The notes beneath the pieces were generated by a model that saw nothing but the letters and a program-made list of their open reading frames with translations, was not told the origin of the DNA and made no database searches. The position numbers and the translations under genes are program-made. From Bacteroidales bacterium (GTDB lineage: Bacteria; Bacteroidota; Bacteroidia; Bacteroidales; WCHB1-69): a stretch of 36,870 bases of DNA. Location of the stretch: the NCBI GenBank assembly GCA_017616775.1, contig JAFZXM010000040.1:1-36870 (forward strand). Reading direction: 5' to 3'. Of this stretch, positions 8,272 through 17,468 are shown in pieces. Positions within the stretch are counted from its first letter, which is position 1. Each line of letters opens with the position of its first letter.

Positions 8272-9285
8272 TTACTTTTGTGATTTGAACTTGGGCATAT
8301 CATCCTTTCCCATTACCATTTGATAAGCTCTGCAATAATTTTCATACGATGTGCCTTCCGACATAGCCCTGAGTATGGCTATGCGTTTTTGAATAGGAGG
8401 ATGCGTAGAATACAAATTGGTGGCATGTTCCTTTATTTTCGGCTTGCTAATACACATGGCCGCAGCCATTTTTCCGGGGTCAAACACTTCCGTGTCTCCG
8501 GATATTTTTTGCAATGCATCGGCTAAGGCGGAAGGATCTTGCGTAAATTTTACCGCCATGGTGTCTGCCAAATATTCCCGCTTGCGCGACAATGAAAAAT
8601 AGAACAATTGGGCTATAGTTCCGCCCAAAAAAGCCAACACCAATACCACAATAACAAATATCAAATATACCAAGCCGTTGGATCCGTTGGAAGAAGACCT
8701 GTTCCTGCCTCCTGCCCTGCCATAAAAAACCATACGCGTCAATATCTGCGACAACAAGACTATCGTGCACATCATCACACCGGCAAAAGTCATATACATC
8801 ACATCCCTATTGTATATGTGCGACATCTCATGAGCCATCACCGCCTGAATTTCATGCCTGTTCAAGCTGTTCCTTAACCCCGCAGTAATCGCCACTACAC
8901 TGTTTTCCGGCTTGTTTCCTGCGGCAAAAGCATTCATTGCCGGAGTGTTGATGAGATATATTTTCGGCATAGGCAAACCGGAAGCCATGGACAATTCTTC
9001 TATAATATTGTACATCATCGCATCCTCCGATTTGGTAATTTCTCTGGCATCCATGCCGCTAAGCACCACCTGCGCTCCTTTTTTATAGGCTATCCATGCC
9101 TGCACCGCCCATAATACTATGGCTATAAGCATACCGATAACCGTTCCCGGGCCTATCACCGTATCATAGCCGGACCCCATATCAAACCACAAGCCCAAGC
9201 CTCCGCCTAATATTAACAATAACAGGCCCATGGCCAAAAATACAATGACCGATTTTCGCTTATTCTTCGCTATTAATTCGTACAT
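8272..9285 (-). CDS. htpX: M48-family membrane zinc metalloprotease HtpX
   Basis: Membrane-bound protease that degrades misfolded membrane proteins. 337 residues: two N-terminal transmembrane helices (about 12-34 and 47-67), a cytoplasmic catalytic region with the zinc motif HEMSH at 152-156, two more helices (about 165-185 and 205-230), then REYLADTMAV, whose Glu237 is the expected third zinc ligand. A Ser/Asn/Gly/Arg-rich loop (190-204) separates the last helices. It follows lemA by 5 bases; lemA-htpX pairs are common in bacteria. In E. coli htpX is stress-regulated, but no heat-shock signal is visible here. Confidence 0.93.
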   Translation of the reverse strand: MYELIAKNKRKSVIVFLAMGLLLLILGGGLGLWFDMGSGYDTVIGPGTVIGMLIAIVLWAVQAWIAYKKGAQVVLSGMDAREITKSEDAMMYNIIEELSMASGLPMPKIYLINTPAMNAFAAGNKPENSVVAITAGLRNSLNRHEIQAVMAHEMSHIYNRDVMYMTFAGVMMCTIVLLSQILTRMVFYGRAGGRNRSSSNGSNGLVYLIFVIVVLVLAFLGGTIAQLFYFSLSRKREYLADTMAVKFTQDPSALADALQKISGDTEVFDPGKMAAAMCISKPKIKEHATNLYSTHPPIQKRIAILRAMSEGTSYENYCRAYQMVMGKDDMPKFKSQK

Positions 9286-9290
9286 ATCGG

Positions 9291-9848
9291 TTAAAACGAT
9301 ACTTTAGGCGCTTGTCGGGCTTCGGCAGTAGACAATTCAAACAATTCTTTTGCGGTAAAATTAAATATTCCTGCCATTATATTGTTAGGGAATATTTGTA
9401 TTTTATTATTATAATCTGTTACCACCTGATTATACAATTGGCGGGAAAACGATATCTTATTTTCGGTAGAAGCCAATTCTTCCTGCAACTGCAAAAAATT
9501 GGTATTGGCTTTTAACTCCGGATATGCTTCCAACTGTACTTTTAATCCCGACAAAGCAGAGGTAAGCATATTGTTAGCCTCGGCTCTTTCTGCCATAGAG
9601 GTGGCATTCATGGCTTGCGTGCGCAATTCCGTAACCTTGGTCAAGGTTTCACTTTCGTGCTTGGCATAGCCTTTCACCGTTTCCACCAAATTCGGGATAA
9701 GTGCATAACGGCGTTCCAACTGCACATCTACATTATGCCATTCCTGATCTACCACATTTCTTGATTTTACCATTCCGTTGTATATGGATATTGCCCATAT
9801 TACCAACAGAACTACTACTCCTAATATAATAACTGCTGTCGTCACCAT
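9291..9848 (-). CDS. lemA: LemA family membrane protein
   Basis: 185 residues: an N-terminal transmembrane helix (about 5-24), then the LemA hallmark YNGMVKSRNVVDQEWHNVDVQLERRYALIPNLVETVKGYAKHE, and a long helical-bundle domain ending SFSRQLYNQVVTDYNNKIQIFPNNIMAGIF. The family is membrane-anchored with a helical domain outside; its biochemical role is not settled. The gene lies directly upstream of htpX and 37 bases behind pyrK. No -7 box is seen in that gap, so it is probably read from the pyrK transcript. Confidence 0.93.
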   Translation of the reverse strand: MVTTAVIILGVVVLLVIWAISIYNGMVKSRNVVDQEWHNVDVQLERRYALIPNLVETVKGYAKHESETLTKVTELRTQAMNATSMAERAEANNMLTSALSGLKVQLEAYPELKANTNFLQLQEELASTENKISFSRQLYNQVVTDYNNKIQIFPNNIMAGIFNFTAKELFELSTAEARQAPKVSF

Positions 9849-9885
9849 GTTTTTTAATTGTTAATTTATTTTATTGTTTTGTTAA

Positions 9886-10659
9886 TTATTTCTCTATAAA
9901 ACCGTCTAATTCCAATACATCAAACACAGGACCTTCCGTGCATACGCACTTGTGCCCTTCGCGGGTTTTGGTTACGCAACACAAACAAGCACCCACACCG
10001 CAAGCCATGGTGTTTTCCAACGATACCATGCAAGGTATGCTCTTTTCTGTCGCTATTTTGGCCACGGCCTTCATCATTATTTGCGGACCGCATGTGTATA
10101 TTTTATCATACCCTTCCACATGGTTGACCACACTATGCTGTATTACCGTTCCCTTTTCCCCTTCCGTGCCGTCATCGGTGCACAAATATATATCCGCTAT
10201 GTCTTTAAAATATGTTTTTAAAGTAAGAAATTGTGCGGATTTACCGCCCAACAAAACCGTCGGTTTTATTCCTTTGGCATAAAAACATTTTGCCAAATAC
10301 ACCAATGGCGCGATGCCGCATCCTCCGCCTATCAACAAAGGATTGGTGCTGTCTGTGTCAAAACCCTTTCCCAAAGGATATACTATATTCAGCATGTCTC
10401 CCGGCTGCATGCCTGACATTTTTGCGGTGCCATTCCCTACTTTCCGTATATAAAACCGTAACGTATTGTTTTTTTCATCCACATCACAAATAGAAATAGG
10501 TCTCCGCAAGAAAGTCTGACGCGTATCGGGAACCATCACATTGACAAACTGACCCGGCTCTATATGCTCCAAACTTTCTTTGCATTGAACTTCCATTTCA
10601 AAAAGCTCTTCGCATATATGATGAATGCTCACTACTTTAAAATCGGCTATTTTTTTCAT
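9886..10659 (-). CDS. pyrK: Dihydroorotate dehydrogenase B, electron-transfer subunit
   Basis: Passes electrons from dihydroorotate dehydrogenase (PyrD) to NAD through FAD and a 2Fe-2S cluster, in pyrimidine synthesis. 257 residues from MKKIADF; the longer frame starts with TTG and adds only five residues, so I use the ATG. FAD site RRPISI (52-57), nucleotide-binding GGGCGIAPL (111-119), CGP (190-192), and cluster cysteines Cys220, 225, 228 and 240 in MACGVGACLCC...C. pyrD is not adjacent in this window, although pyrK and pyrD are often neighbours. Upstream, about 117 bases away, is the phosphoesterase gene on the same strand. Confidence 0.93.
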   Translation of the reverse strand: MKKIADFKVVSIHHICEELFEMEVQCKESLEHIEPGQFVNVMVPDTRQTFLRRPISICDVDEKNNTLRFYIRKVGNGTAKMSGMQPGDMLNIVYPLGKGFDTDSTNPLLIGGGCGIAPLVYLAKCFYAKGIKPTVLLGGKSAQFLTLKTYFKDIADIYLCTDDGTEGEKGTVIQHSVVNHVEGYDKIYTCGPQIMMKAVAKIATEKSIPCMVSLENTMACGVGACLCCVTKTREGHKCVCTEGPVFDVLELDGFIEK

Positions 10660-10776
10660 ATTATCACATTCCAATAATTAAATATAACGATACTTTGTGT
10701 TTTTTATTATACCTGTCCGACTTTTCTTTATTATCTGCCACCCCTGCAGGAAGAAGACAGCACATTTTTTTCCTAT

Positions 10777-11265
10777 TTATCTGTCTTGATGATATACTTC
10801 CATATGCTGAGGTGTTCCGTTTAAGATATCAAAACGCAAACAGGTGATCACTTTATGAAACCCTATAGTTCCGGCAGCTCCGGGATTGACTGCCAACATA
10901 TTGCGCTCCTTATCATACATTACCTTTAGAATATGCGAATGACCGCATACAAAAATATGAGGCTTGTACTGTTGCAATAACGATTTGCTCACCGTATTGT
11001 ATTTAGGGGGATAGCCTCCTATGTGCATCATCAATATTTTTAACCCCTCCACCTCAAAATGGCATACTTGCGGACACACACAACGTATATCCGTACCGTC
11101 TATATTGCCGCTTACGGCTTTAAGCGGACGAAAAGCCTGCAGCTCTTCCCACACCGCCATGGAGCCTATGTCTCCCGCATGCCACAATTGATGACACGGC
11201 TCCAAAAATTGCTTGATCTGCGGCAACAATATTCCGTGAGTATCCGAAAGAACACCTATTTTCAT
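10777..11265 (-). CDS. YfcE/MJ0936-type metallophosphoesterase
   Basis: 162 residues, the usual size of this small calcineurin-like phosphoesterase family. All metal-binding motifs are present: GVLSDTHG (Asp8, His10), HAGDIG, SGNIDG, MMHIGG, CGHSH and the family-typical NPGAAG. The enzyme hydrolyses phosphodiesters with a dinuclear metal centre; its natural substrate is not known, so I give no gene name. A terminator hairpin lies between this gene and the PorE-like gene upstream. No good -7 box was found, so its promoter is unresolved. pyrK follows. Confidence 0.88.
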   Translation of the reverse strand: MKIGVLSDTHGILLPQIKQFLEPCHQLWHAGDIGSMAVWEELQAFRPLKAVSGNIDGTDIRCVCPQVCHFEVEGLKILMMHIGGYPPKYNTVSKSLLQQYKPHIFVCGHSHILKVMYDKERNMLAVNPGAAGTIGFHKVITCLRFDILNGTPQHMEVYHQDR

Positions 11266-11281
11266 TACCTTGTGTATAAAA

Positions 11282-11307
11282 AAAAAGTTGCCTTACGGCA
11301 ACTTTTT
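11282..11307 (-). terminator. Intrinsic terminator after the 11314-13461 gene
   Basis: Symmetric hairpin GTTGCC-TTAC-GGCAAC flanked by A and T runs, 6 bases beyond the stop codon of the PorE-like gene. The symmetry would let it work in either direction, but there is no plus-strand gene here. Confidence 0.85.
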
Positions 11308-11313
11308 AAATCA

Positions 11314-13461
11314 TTATTTTATTTTCTTTATCTTCATTTCCGTACGACGGTTCAGCTGACGTCCCTCATCGGTATCGTTTGTGGCAATAGGTTTGTGATA
11401 TCCATAACCTTCATAGGTCATACGTTTGGAGGATATACCTTGTTTAACCAACCAATTGTACACGGCTTTTGCTCTGTTTAAAGATAATGTTTTGTTATAA
11501 GAATCGCTACCTTTGCTGTCGGTGTGACCGGAAACTTCAATTTCCATATTAGGATATTCTTCCATTAATTGCAACACTTTTTCCAATTCGGCTAAAGAAG
11601 CTGAACGCAAAGTGTATTTGTCATAATCAAAGAATACGTTCTTCAATACTATCACCCTTCCGGCTATCAACTTTCTTATCATCAAAGTCTTTTCCAATTC
11701 CATGTAGCTTTCACCCACACTCAAAGTATCCGTACCGTCTATATAACCGGTTTTTTGCGCTACTATATCCGAACTTGTAAGTTCAGGCAATATCAACAAA
11801 GTTTCACCTCTGTCGTTAGTCAACACTTTGATAGTGGATATTTTATCTTTGTTTTCGTGTGATTCTACAGGATATACATCCACGGTTATTTGTGAAGCGT
11901 TGATTAAATTGCTGTCTTCATCTATCACTCTTAATCTTATCACACCTCCGTTACGGGCGTTATCAATATCTGCAGGAGCATTGGTTCCGTCGCTATAATA
12001 ATTCAACAAAGATTTGGGAGTATTGTCGGAATTATACATGTCATCATCCGAGAACAAAGTGTTGTCATAACACAAAATAGGGAAATCGTTGGGTAATTCT
12101 TTTAAAACCACACTATAGATATCTCTTCCTCCTTTACCTGCTATACGGTCGGAAGTTAAATACATTACACTTCCCGAATCATTTACCACAAACGACAATT
12201 CATCGGCAGAAGTGTTGATAGGATATCCCATGTTTTGCGGTGTTTCAAAACTTTCACCATCGGAAGTGGCTACTGTAAACACATCCACACCACCCATGGA
12301 CTGATGACCGCTGGAAGCCAAATAGAAACGAGTATTTCCTTCCAAATCGTTATGTTGGCTGAACAATATTTCATCATTCGGTGTATTGATTGTTGAGGTG
12401 ATTTTTTCCGGTTTTCCCCACACTTCTTTTTTAGGTTTGTCTGCTTTCTTGGCATCTTGAAGTGTACGTGTTATTTTGTAAATATCATAGTCTTTTTTAC
12501 CGCCTTCGGCCTTGCTGCTATAATAACCTTCCGGACAGTTGCTGGCAAAATAGATGGTGTTACCGTCTTGAGCATAGGTTGCGTTAATTTCATCGTATTT
12601 TCTGGTGTTAATGGCTTTAATGGGTTTTTCTATACGTGTTCTGCCTTTGATGTTGGCATTATATTCATATATATTACCGTCAAAACATACCAAAAAACCT
12701 TCTTTGCTCGGATGCATTGAAGTAACCAATGAAATGGTGTAATTGTTGGTTAAAGTAACTACGCTGTCTTTAATATTATATTCATAGGTAGAACCCAAAC
12801 CGTAAACATCTTTTGATTTTTCAGGACGTAAAGAACCGAAGAACAATGATTCATCCTGCACTTTATATTGTGCGTCAAAATCATCATATTCCGTACACAT
12901 GGGGGCTACCAATTGTACATCTTTTTCGGTAGTGCGTTTTGCCAATAATGTTTTGGCATATTGACATTGTTCCAAATATCTTTGCGACAACTTGGTCAAT
13001 TTGGGATCGGTGTTGGCGCTGATTTGTTTTTGGAAGCCTTCTATGGCTGCATCCAATGCCGATACACGATTCGACACCAAGTCTTTATCTTCAGAAACAA
13101 CCCATTGTTCCATACGTGCCTTAGCGATATTGTACCAAATGTCACCGGCTATATCAGGATATTCACCGGCAATGTTTTCCAACATGGTGATGCACTGATT
13201 GTAATGTGCAGTATCCTTAATTTTAATGCTGGTATAAGCATAACGATATTTAACAGCTACGGATGAAGAATCTTCTTCGTATGCTTTTGCGTAATAGTGA
13301 TTGGCTATATAATATTGGCGGTGGATGTCTCCTACTGCCAATGCAGCATCACCTTTTTTTATCATTTTTTTAACACTAGCAGGATAGTTGTCTAATACGC
13401 CTTGAGCAAATGATGAAAGAGAAATAAAGGCTACTATTACTAGCAATACTAAACGTTTCAT
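11314..13461 (-). CDS. PorE-like TPR/PD40/OmpA outer-envelope protein (paralogue A)
   Basis: 715 residues with signal peptide MKRLVLLVIVAFISLSSFAQ. Domain order: TPR-like helices (about 25-175), a PD40/WD40-like beta-propeller (about 195-475, with repeats such as ELSFVVNDSGSVMYLTSDR), an Ig-like stretch (about 510-600), and a C-terminal OmpA domain (about 605-715: VFFDYDKYTLR, EVSGHTDSKG, LNRAKAVYNWL, EGYGYHKPIATND, QLNRRTE) that should bind peptidoglycan. This is the architecture of PorE (PG1058) of the type IX secretion system, which links the machine to the cell wall; other PD40-OmpA proteins share it, so the specific role is inferred. A second member is at 26369-28297. A TPR gene lies 41 bases upstream and is probably co-transcribed. 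Confidence 0.85.
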   Translation of the reverse strand: MKRLVLLVIVAFISLSSFAQGVLDNYPASVKKMIKKGDAALAVGDIHRQYYIANHYYAKAYEEDSSSVAVKYRYAYTSIKIKDTAHYNQCITMLENIAGEYPDIAGDIWYNIAKARMEQWVVSEDKDLVSNRVSALDAAIEGFQKQISANTDPKLTKLSQRYLEQCQYAKTLLAKRTTEKDVQLVAPMCTEYDDFDAQYKVQDESLFFGSLRPEKSKDVYGLGSTYEYNIKDSVVTLTNNYTISLVTSMHPSKEGFLVCFDGNIYEYNANIKGRTRIEKPIKAINTRKYDEINATYAQDGNTIYFASNCPEGYYSSKAEGGKKDYDIYKITRTLQDAKKADKPKKEVWGKPEKITSTINTPNDEILFSQHNDLEGNTRFYLASSGHQSMGGVDVFTVATSDGESFETPQNMGYPINTSADELSFVVNDSGSVMYLTSDRIAGKGGRDIYSVVLKELPNDFPILCYDNTLFSDDDMYNSDNTPKSLLNYYSDGTNAPADIDNARNGGVIRLRVIDEDSNLINASQITVDVYPVESHENKDKISTIKVLTNDRGETLLILPELTSSDIVAQKTGYIDGTDTLSVGESYMELEKTLMIRKLIAGRVIVLKNVFFDYDKYTLRSASLAELEKVLQLMEEYPNMEIEVSGHTDSKGSDSYNKTLSLNRAKAVYNWLVKQGISSKRMTYEGYGYHKPIATNDTDEGRQLNRRTEMKIKKIK

Positions 13462-13502
13462 GAATATTATTTTTTAATTTTACTGTTAATTTTCTTTTTT
13501 TA

Positions 13503-14549
13503 CTAACGGGTGTGGATATAACGGGCTGCTTCTATTACGCCATATGATACAGCTTTATTCCAATCTTCCATGGCGGCATCTCTATCTATACGGCTTTTGG
13601 AAATACCTCTGTTGAAATAAGCATAACCATAATCGTCTTTATATGATATGGCTTTATCATAACACGATATGGATTCGTCTATTTTATCCGTTTTAAAATA
13701 TAGTATTCCCAAATTATTATATGCCAAAGCATTCTTGCTGTCTTTGCCTATTACATATTTTAAATCCTTTTCGGCTGCTTCAAATTCTTCTTTTTTAATG
13801 TTTACCACAGCTCTGTTAATATATGCGGGATAATAAGAAGAATTCAACTCTATGGCCTTGTCGAAATCGGCGATGGCTTCATCGCTTTTGTCCATTTCGC
13901 CGCATACCACACCTCTGCTGCTATAATACAAAGGATTTTTGGCATCTTTTTCTATTAAGGTGCTATAGTCGTCATATGCTCCCTGCAAATTGTTGTTTAA
14001 TTTACGGGCGGCAGCGCGTTCCATATAAACGGCCTGATTGTCGGGATTTTTGGAAATGGCTTTGGTTAAATCTTTATCGGCTTCTCCATAACGACCGGCA
14101 GCTATGAACATGGAAGCTCTTTTGCGAAGCAACCTTTCATCGTTGGGATTAGCTGTGATTGCATCTCCCATGGCTTCTATTGCCGCACCTTCATTACCTA
14201 ATCCTATTTGAGCGTCTGCTATGCACTCATCCACTGCAGGAGAATTCCCCCCTTTGTTTTTATAGGTTGTCAAATAAGTCAACGCTTCTTCGTACTTCTT
14301 ATCCTTCAACAAAAGATATCCTTTGGCTAAAAACGGGTCCAAAAACGATCTTTTTTGGGATATACACTCGTCAAATTTCAACATTGCTGCTGCATTGTTG
14401 CCCTTCTGGAATAATTTTACCCCTTGATTGTAAATTTGTGCAACATTGCCGGTATTCTTACTTTCTTCTATTACCGATGTCTGAGCATACATTGCTCCAC
14501 TCAACATCACTAAGCCTACAGCAACTAACAGTCTTGCTATTGTATTCAT
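13503..14549 (-). CDS. Exported tetratricopeptide-repeat protein
   Basis: 348 residues with signal peptide (MNTIARLLVAVGLVMLSGAMYAQ), then about eight TPR units covering the rest of the protein (AYDDYSTLIEKDAKNPLYYSSRGVV, AIADFDKAIELNSSYYPAYINRAVV, SISCYDKAISYKDDYGYAYFNRGIS). It should be a periplasmic scaffold for protein contacts. Its position directly ahead of a PorE-like gene suggests a shared envelope function, but no partner is shown by the sequence. No -7 box was found in the 38 bases between it and tRNA-Thr, so it may be read from the tRNA promoter. Confidence 0.85.
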   Translation of the reverse strand: MNTIARLLVAVGLVMLSGAMYAQTSVIEESKNTGNVAQIYNQGVKLFQKGNNAAAMLKFDECISQKRSFLDPFLAKGYLLLKDKKYEEALTYLTTYKNKGGNSPAVDECIADAQIGLGNEGAAIEAMGDAITANPNDERLLRKRASMFIAAGRYGEADKDLTKAISKNPDNQAVYMERAAARKLNNNLQGAYDDYSTLIEKDAKNPLYYSSRGVVCGEMDKSDEAIADFDKAIELNSSYYPAYINRAVVNIKKEEFEAAEKDLKYVIGKDSKNALAYNNLGILYFKTDKIDESISCYDKAISYKDDYGYAYFNRGISKSRIDRDAAMEDWNKAVSYGVIEAARYIHTR

Positions 14550-14587
14550 TTTCTATTGATATTGTTTTTGTTGTTTATTATAATTTG

Positions 14588-14660
<73 letters not shown>

Positions 14661-14673
14661 GAATCCCAAACTG

Positions 14674-14681
14674 CAAAAATA
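14674..14681 (-). promoter_or_regulatory. -7 box for tRNA-Thr
   Basis: Minus-strand TATTTTTG followed by CAGTT, 14 bases before the tRNA 5' end. Confidence 0.6.
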
Positions 14682-14709
14682 GCAATATTTCACATTCAAA
14701 TGTGAATTT

Positions 14710-16617
14710 TCACCTTTTTTTTTCAAATTTTGATTGCAAATTTTTGCTAACGATCTCTTTACCTTGCAAATATCGTACCACTTTTATAATATCTTTGGGT
14801 AAAGCATCTGTTTTTTTTTGAATTTCTTCTATGGTTTGGGGGCCTGATTCAAGTAAAACCAATATTTTTTCCGCAATTTTTTGCATTCTTTTTTCCGCAT
14901 TTTGCCGTTTTTTCTCCTCAATGCACACATCACATCCCCCGCATTCTTTTTCTGTTTTTTCCCCGAAATATTCCAACAACATTCTGCTTCGGCATTTACT
15001 GTTGCTTACCACATAGTTGATCATGGCATCTAGTTGCTTGCGCATCACCTTTTTTCTGTTGTCATACACCTCCTCCGGTATTTTTATATTAGCGGATTTC
15101 TTGCAACACGTCATAAACACTATCTTGGGCAAATTTCCCTGCCGCTCATATACCATAATCCCTTTTTTGTGCAAAGCGGTCAACCATTCCACCACCTTTT
15201 CTTCCCCTATATTCATCTTAAGGGCTATGTCACTCTCCTTGATGGGAACATAAGAAGTGAACAATCCCTGATACATGCGAAGCAACACTTTGACAAAGGC
15301 AGCATATTCTTCATATTTGGCATAAAACCCATATAGCTCGCTATTGGTCACCAACAAGTTGATTCTGGAACTGTTGCGTACGGGATCAGTAAAAAAAATC
15401 CACCCCGCCCTTTCCAAAAAATCCACGCTATGATAAGTCTTTACCATATTTTTTTGATATTTGCCGCAAAAATCGGCTATGTCAAAATCAAACGTCAATC
15501 CGTTTCCCTCGCCTACAGGTATGCGAAAATATTGAAACAAATCGGCATACACTTCCACTATTTCCTCTTTGGCGGGAAACTGCATTTCAAAATTCCTTTC
15601 CAAATCCATCAAATCCGCCCTGTTATACAATATGGCGGCATAAGCTTTTTTACCGTCCCGGCCTGCCCTGCCCGCCTCTTGGAAATAAGCCTCCATGCTA
15701 TTGGGAACATCCATGTGTATTACAAAACGCACTTCAGGCTTGTCTATACCCATACCGAAAGCATTGGTACAAACTATCACTCTGGTAATATCATTCTTCC
15801 ATGCATCCTGTTTGCTTTCTCTGGTTTTAATGTCCAAACCCGCATGATAATAATCGGCTGTTATGCCATGCTGCCGCAAAAAATCCGCTATCTCCACCGT
15901 TTTCTTTCTGTTCCGCACATACACTATCCCCGTGCCCTGCACCGAACGCATCACCCTGAGCAAACGGGTATATTTGTCCTCCTCCTCAAGCACCAGATAA
16001 TTCAAATTCTCCCTGGCAAAACTTTTCTGATACACCCGCTCCTGCTGAAACTGAAGACGATATTGTATATCCTTGACCACCTCTTTGGTGGCGGTGGCAG
16101 TAAGTGCCAGCACGGGAACATGATGCCCGATTATTTCCCTGATGTTTGCTATTTCCAAATACGGAGGACGAAAATCATAACCCCATTGTGATATACAATG
16201 TGCCTCATCCACAGCCAAAAGATTGATTTTCATGTTTTTTATGCTATTTTGCAATAGTTTGCTTTGCAAACGTTCGGGAGACAAATACAAGAGTTTATAT
16301 TTCCCCTTTTCACAATCTTGCAATATGGATGTTATGGTTTTATACGGCAACCCTGTATATATTGCCGCTGCAGGTATGCCCTTGGATTGCAAATTTACAA
16401 CCTGGTCTTTCATCAAAGCGATTAAAGGGGACACCACCACACACATTCCCTCCATTGCCATTGCCGGCACTTGAAAACAAATGGATTTTCCGCCGCCTGT
16501 GGGTAAAAGAGCCAGTGTATCATGCCCCTCCAAAACAGACCGTACTATGTCTTCCTGCAAGGGACGAAAGTCTGAATATCCCCAATATTTGGCTAATATA
16601 TCCTTACTATTCAACAT
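14710..16617 (-). CDS. recQ: ATP-dependent DNA helicase RecQ
   Basis: A 3'-5' superfamily 2 helicase for recombination and fork repair. 635 residues: Walker A LLPTGGGKS (37-45), DEAH box VDEAHCISQWGYDFRP (136-151), TATAT motif (LALTATATKEVV), helicase C part with GMGIDKPEVRFVIHMDVP and QEAGRAGRDG, then the zinc-binding region (CRSRMLLEYFGE...ECGGCDVC) and a winged-helix-like tail. I see no HRDC domain, so this is a short-form RecQ. It is the last gene of the mntP-glyQS-folA-DUF4468-clpS operon, 5 bases behind clpS. Confidence 0.95.
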   Translation of the reverse strand: MLNSKDILAKYWGYSDFRPLQEDIVRSVLEGHDTLALLPTGGGKSICFQVPAMAMEGMCVVVSPLIALMKDQVVNLQSKGIPAAAIYTGLPYKTITSILQDCEKGKYKLLYLSPERLQSKLLQNSIKNMKINLLAVDEAHCISQWGYDFRPPYLEIANIREIIGHHVPVLALTATATKEVVKDIQYRLQFQQERVYQKSFARENLNYLVLEEEDKYTRLLRVMRSVQGTGIVYVRNRKKTVEIADFLRQHGITADYYHAGLDIKTRESKQDAWKNDITRVIVCTNAFGMGIDKPEVRFVIHMDVPNSMEAYFQEAGRAGRDGKKAYAAILYNRADLMDLERNFEMQFPAKEEIVEVYADLFQYFRIPVGEGNGLTFDFDIADFCGKYQKNMVKTYHSVDFLERAGWIFFTDPVRNSSRINLLVTNSELYGFYAKYEEYAAFVKVLLRMYQGLFTSYVPIKESDIALKMNIGEEKVVEWLTALHKKGIMVYERQGNLPKIVFMTCCKKSANIKIPEEVYDNRKKVMRKQLDAMINYVVSNSKCRSRMLLEYFGEKTEKECGGCDVCIEEKKRQNAEKRMQKIAEKILVLLESGPQTIEEIQKKTDALPKDIIKVVRYLQGKEIVSKNLQSKFEKKR

Positions 16618-16622
16618 ACCGG

Positions 16623-16907
16623 CTAATGCGTAATTTCGACCGTCAATCCCAAATTAAGCATTTTATCGGCAATAGCTTTTAATTCCTCATAGTAAGACCG
16701 ATATATATCACACTTGCCTGTGGTATGAGTAATCATCGCACACTGACAAGCCTGCTCATACGTATGATGGCACAATTCCATCAATACCTCTATTACAAAG
16801 TCAAAAGTATTGTAATCATCGTTAATCAACCACAATACCAAAATATCACTTTCTAAAACTTCCGATTGTGATAAAGTGTCTTCTTGATATTTAGTGCTAC
16901 CATTCAT
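16623..16907 (-). CDS. clpS: ATP-dependent Clp protease adaptor ClpS
   Basis: 94 residues, the normal size. It delivers proteins with N-degron residues to ClpAP (or ClpCP). The core LWLINDDYNTFDFVIEVLMELCHHTYEQA...HTTGKC matches ClpS, including the NDDYNT stretch that in known ClpS forms part of the N-degron pocket; the usual Met of that region is replaced in part by hydrophobics (FDFVIEVL). The first 11 bases overlap the end of the upstream gene, which suggests translational coupling. Confidence 0.92.
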   Translation of the reverse strand: MNGSTKYQEDTLSQSEVLESDILVLWLINDDYNTFDFVIEVLMELCHHTYEQACQCAMITHTTGKCDIYRSYYEELKAIADKMLNLGLTVEITH

Positions 16908-17454
16908 CCACTATCACTTTTTCGGGCTCCATTCCTTCTTCAAGCGATTCTATCAATTTACGAACGGCCTGGTCTATCTGGTTGAGATGGTCATAACGCA
17001 CGGCTGTCCATTCCGGACGGGATGTATCAAACCATTTTTCTATGGGAAAACGTGCCGTTTCTCTTTTGTGCAAATCCGTGATGGTATAACGATATCTGTC
17101 TTGACGGGCTTCTATGGTAAGCGTATAATATACAAAACCTGCATTCACCCATGTTTTGCCGTCTTTGGATAAAGTTTTGATGCCTACATTGGAAACACAT
17201 TCCACCACGCAATTTTTCTTATCCTGCTTGGTAATCACAACGGTAGGGTTACTATAATATTTATTGGCCCATTTCAATGCTCTGGCATATAATATTTCAG
17301 GACTTCCCACCTGCCGCACCACATCTCTGTAAGTAACCAAATTGGTATTTTCATCTATGGGCATATCGGGAAATTCGGTGTATTGGGTTTTTTGTGCAAA
17401 AGCAAAACTTACAACAGCCAACAAAACCATTATCAAAAAACATTTTTTCTTCAT
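16897..17454 (-). CDS. Secreted protein with DUF4468-like domain
   Basis: 185 residues: signal peptide MKKKCFLIMVLLAVVSFAFAQ, then about 160 residues with alternating strands and helices (YARALKWANKYY, FVYYTLTIEARQDRYRYTITDLHKRE, LIESLEEGMEPEKVIVDEW). The layout, especially the strand pair TLTIEARQDRYRYTITD, resembles DUF4468, a TBP-like-fold domain of secreted Bacteroidetes proteins; function unknown. It sits between folA (14 bases upstream) and clpS (11-base overlap). Confidence 0.75.
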   Translation of the reverse strand: MKKKCFLIMVLLAVVSFAFAQKTQYTEFPDMPIDENTNLVTYRDVVRQVGSPEILYARALKWANKYYSNPTVVITKQDKKNCVVECVSNVGIKTLSKDGKTWVNAGFVYYTLTIEARQDRYRYTITDLHKRETARFPIEKWFDTSRPEWTAVRYDHLNQIDQAVRKLIESLEEGMEPEKVIVDEW

Positions 17455-17468
17455 TTTCTTTTTCTCCT

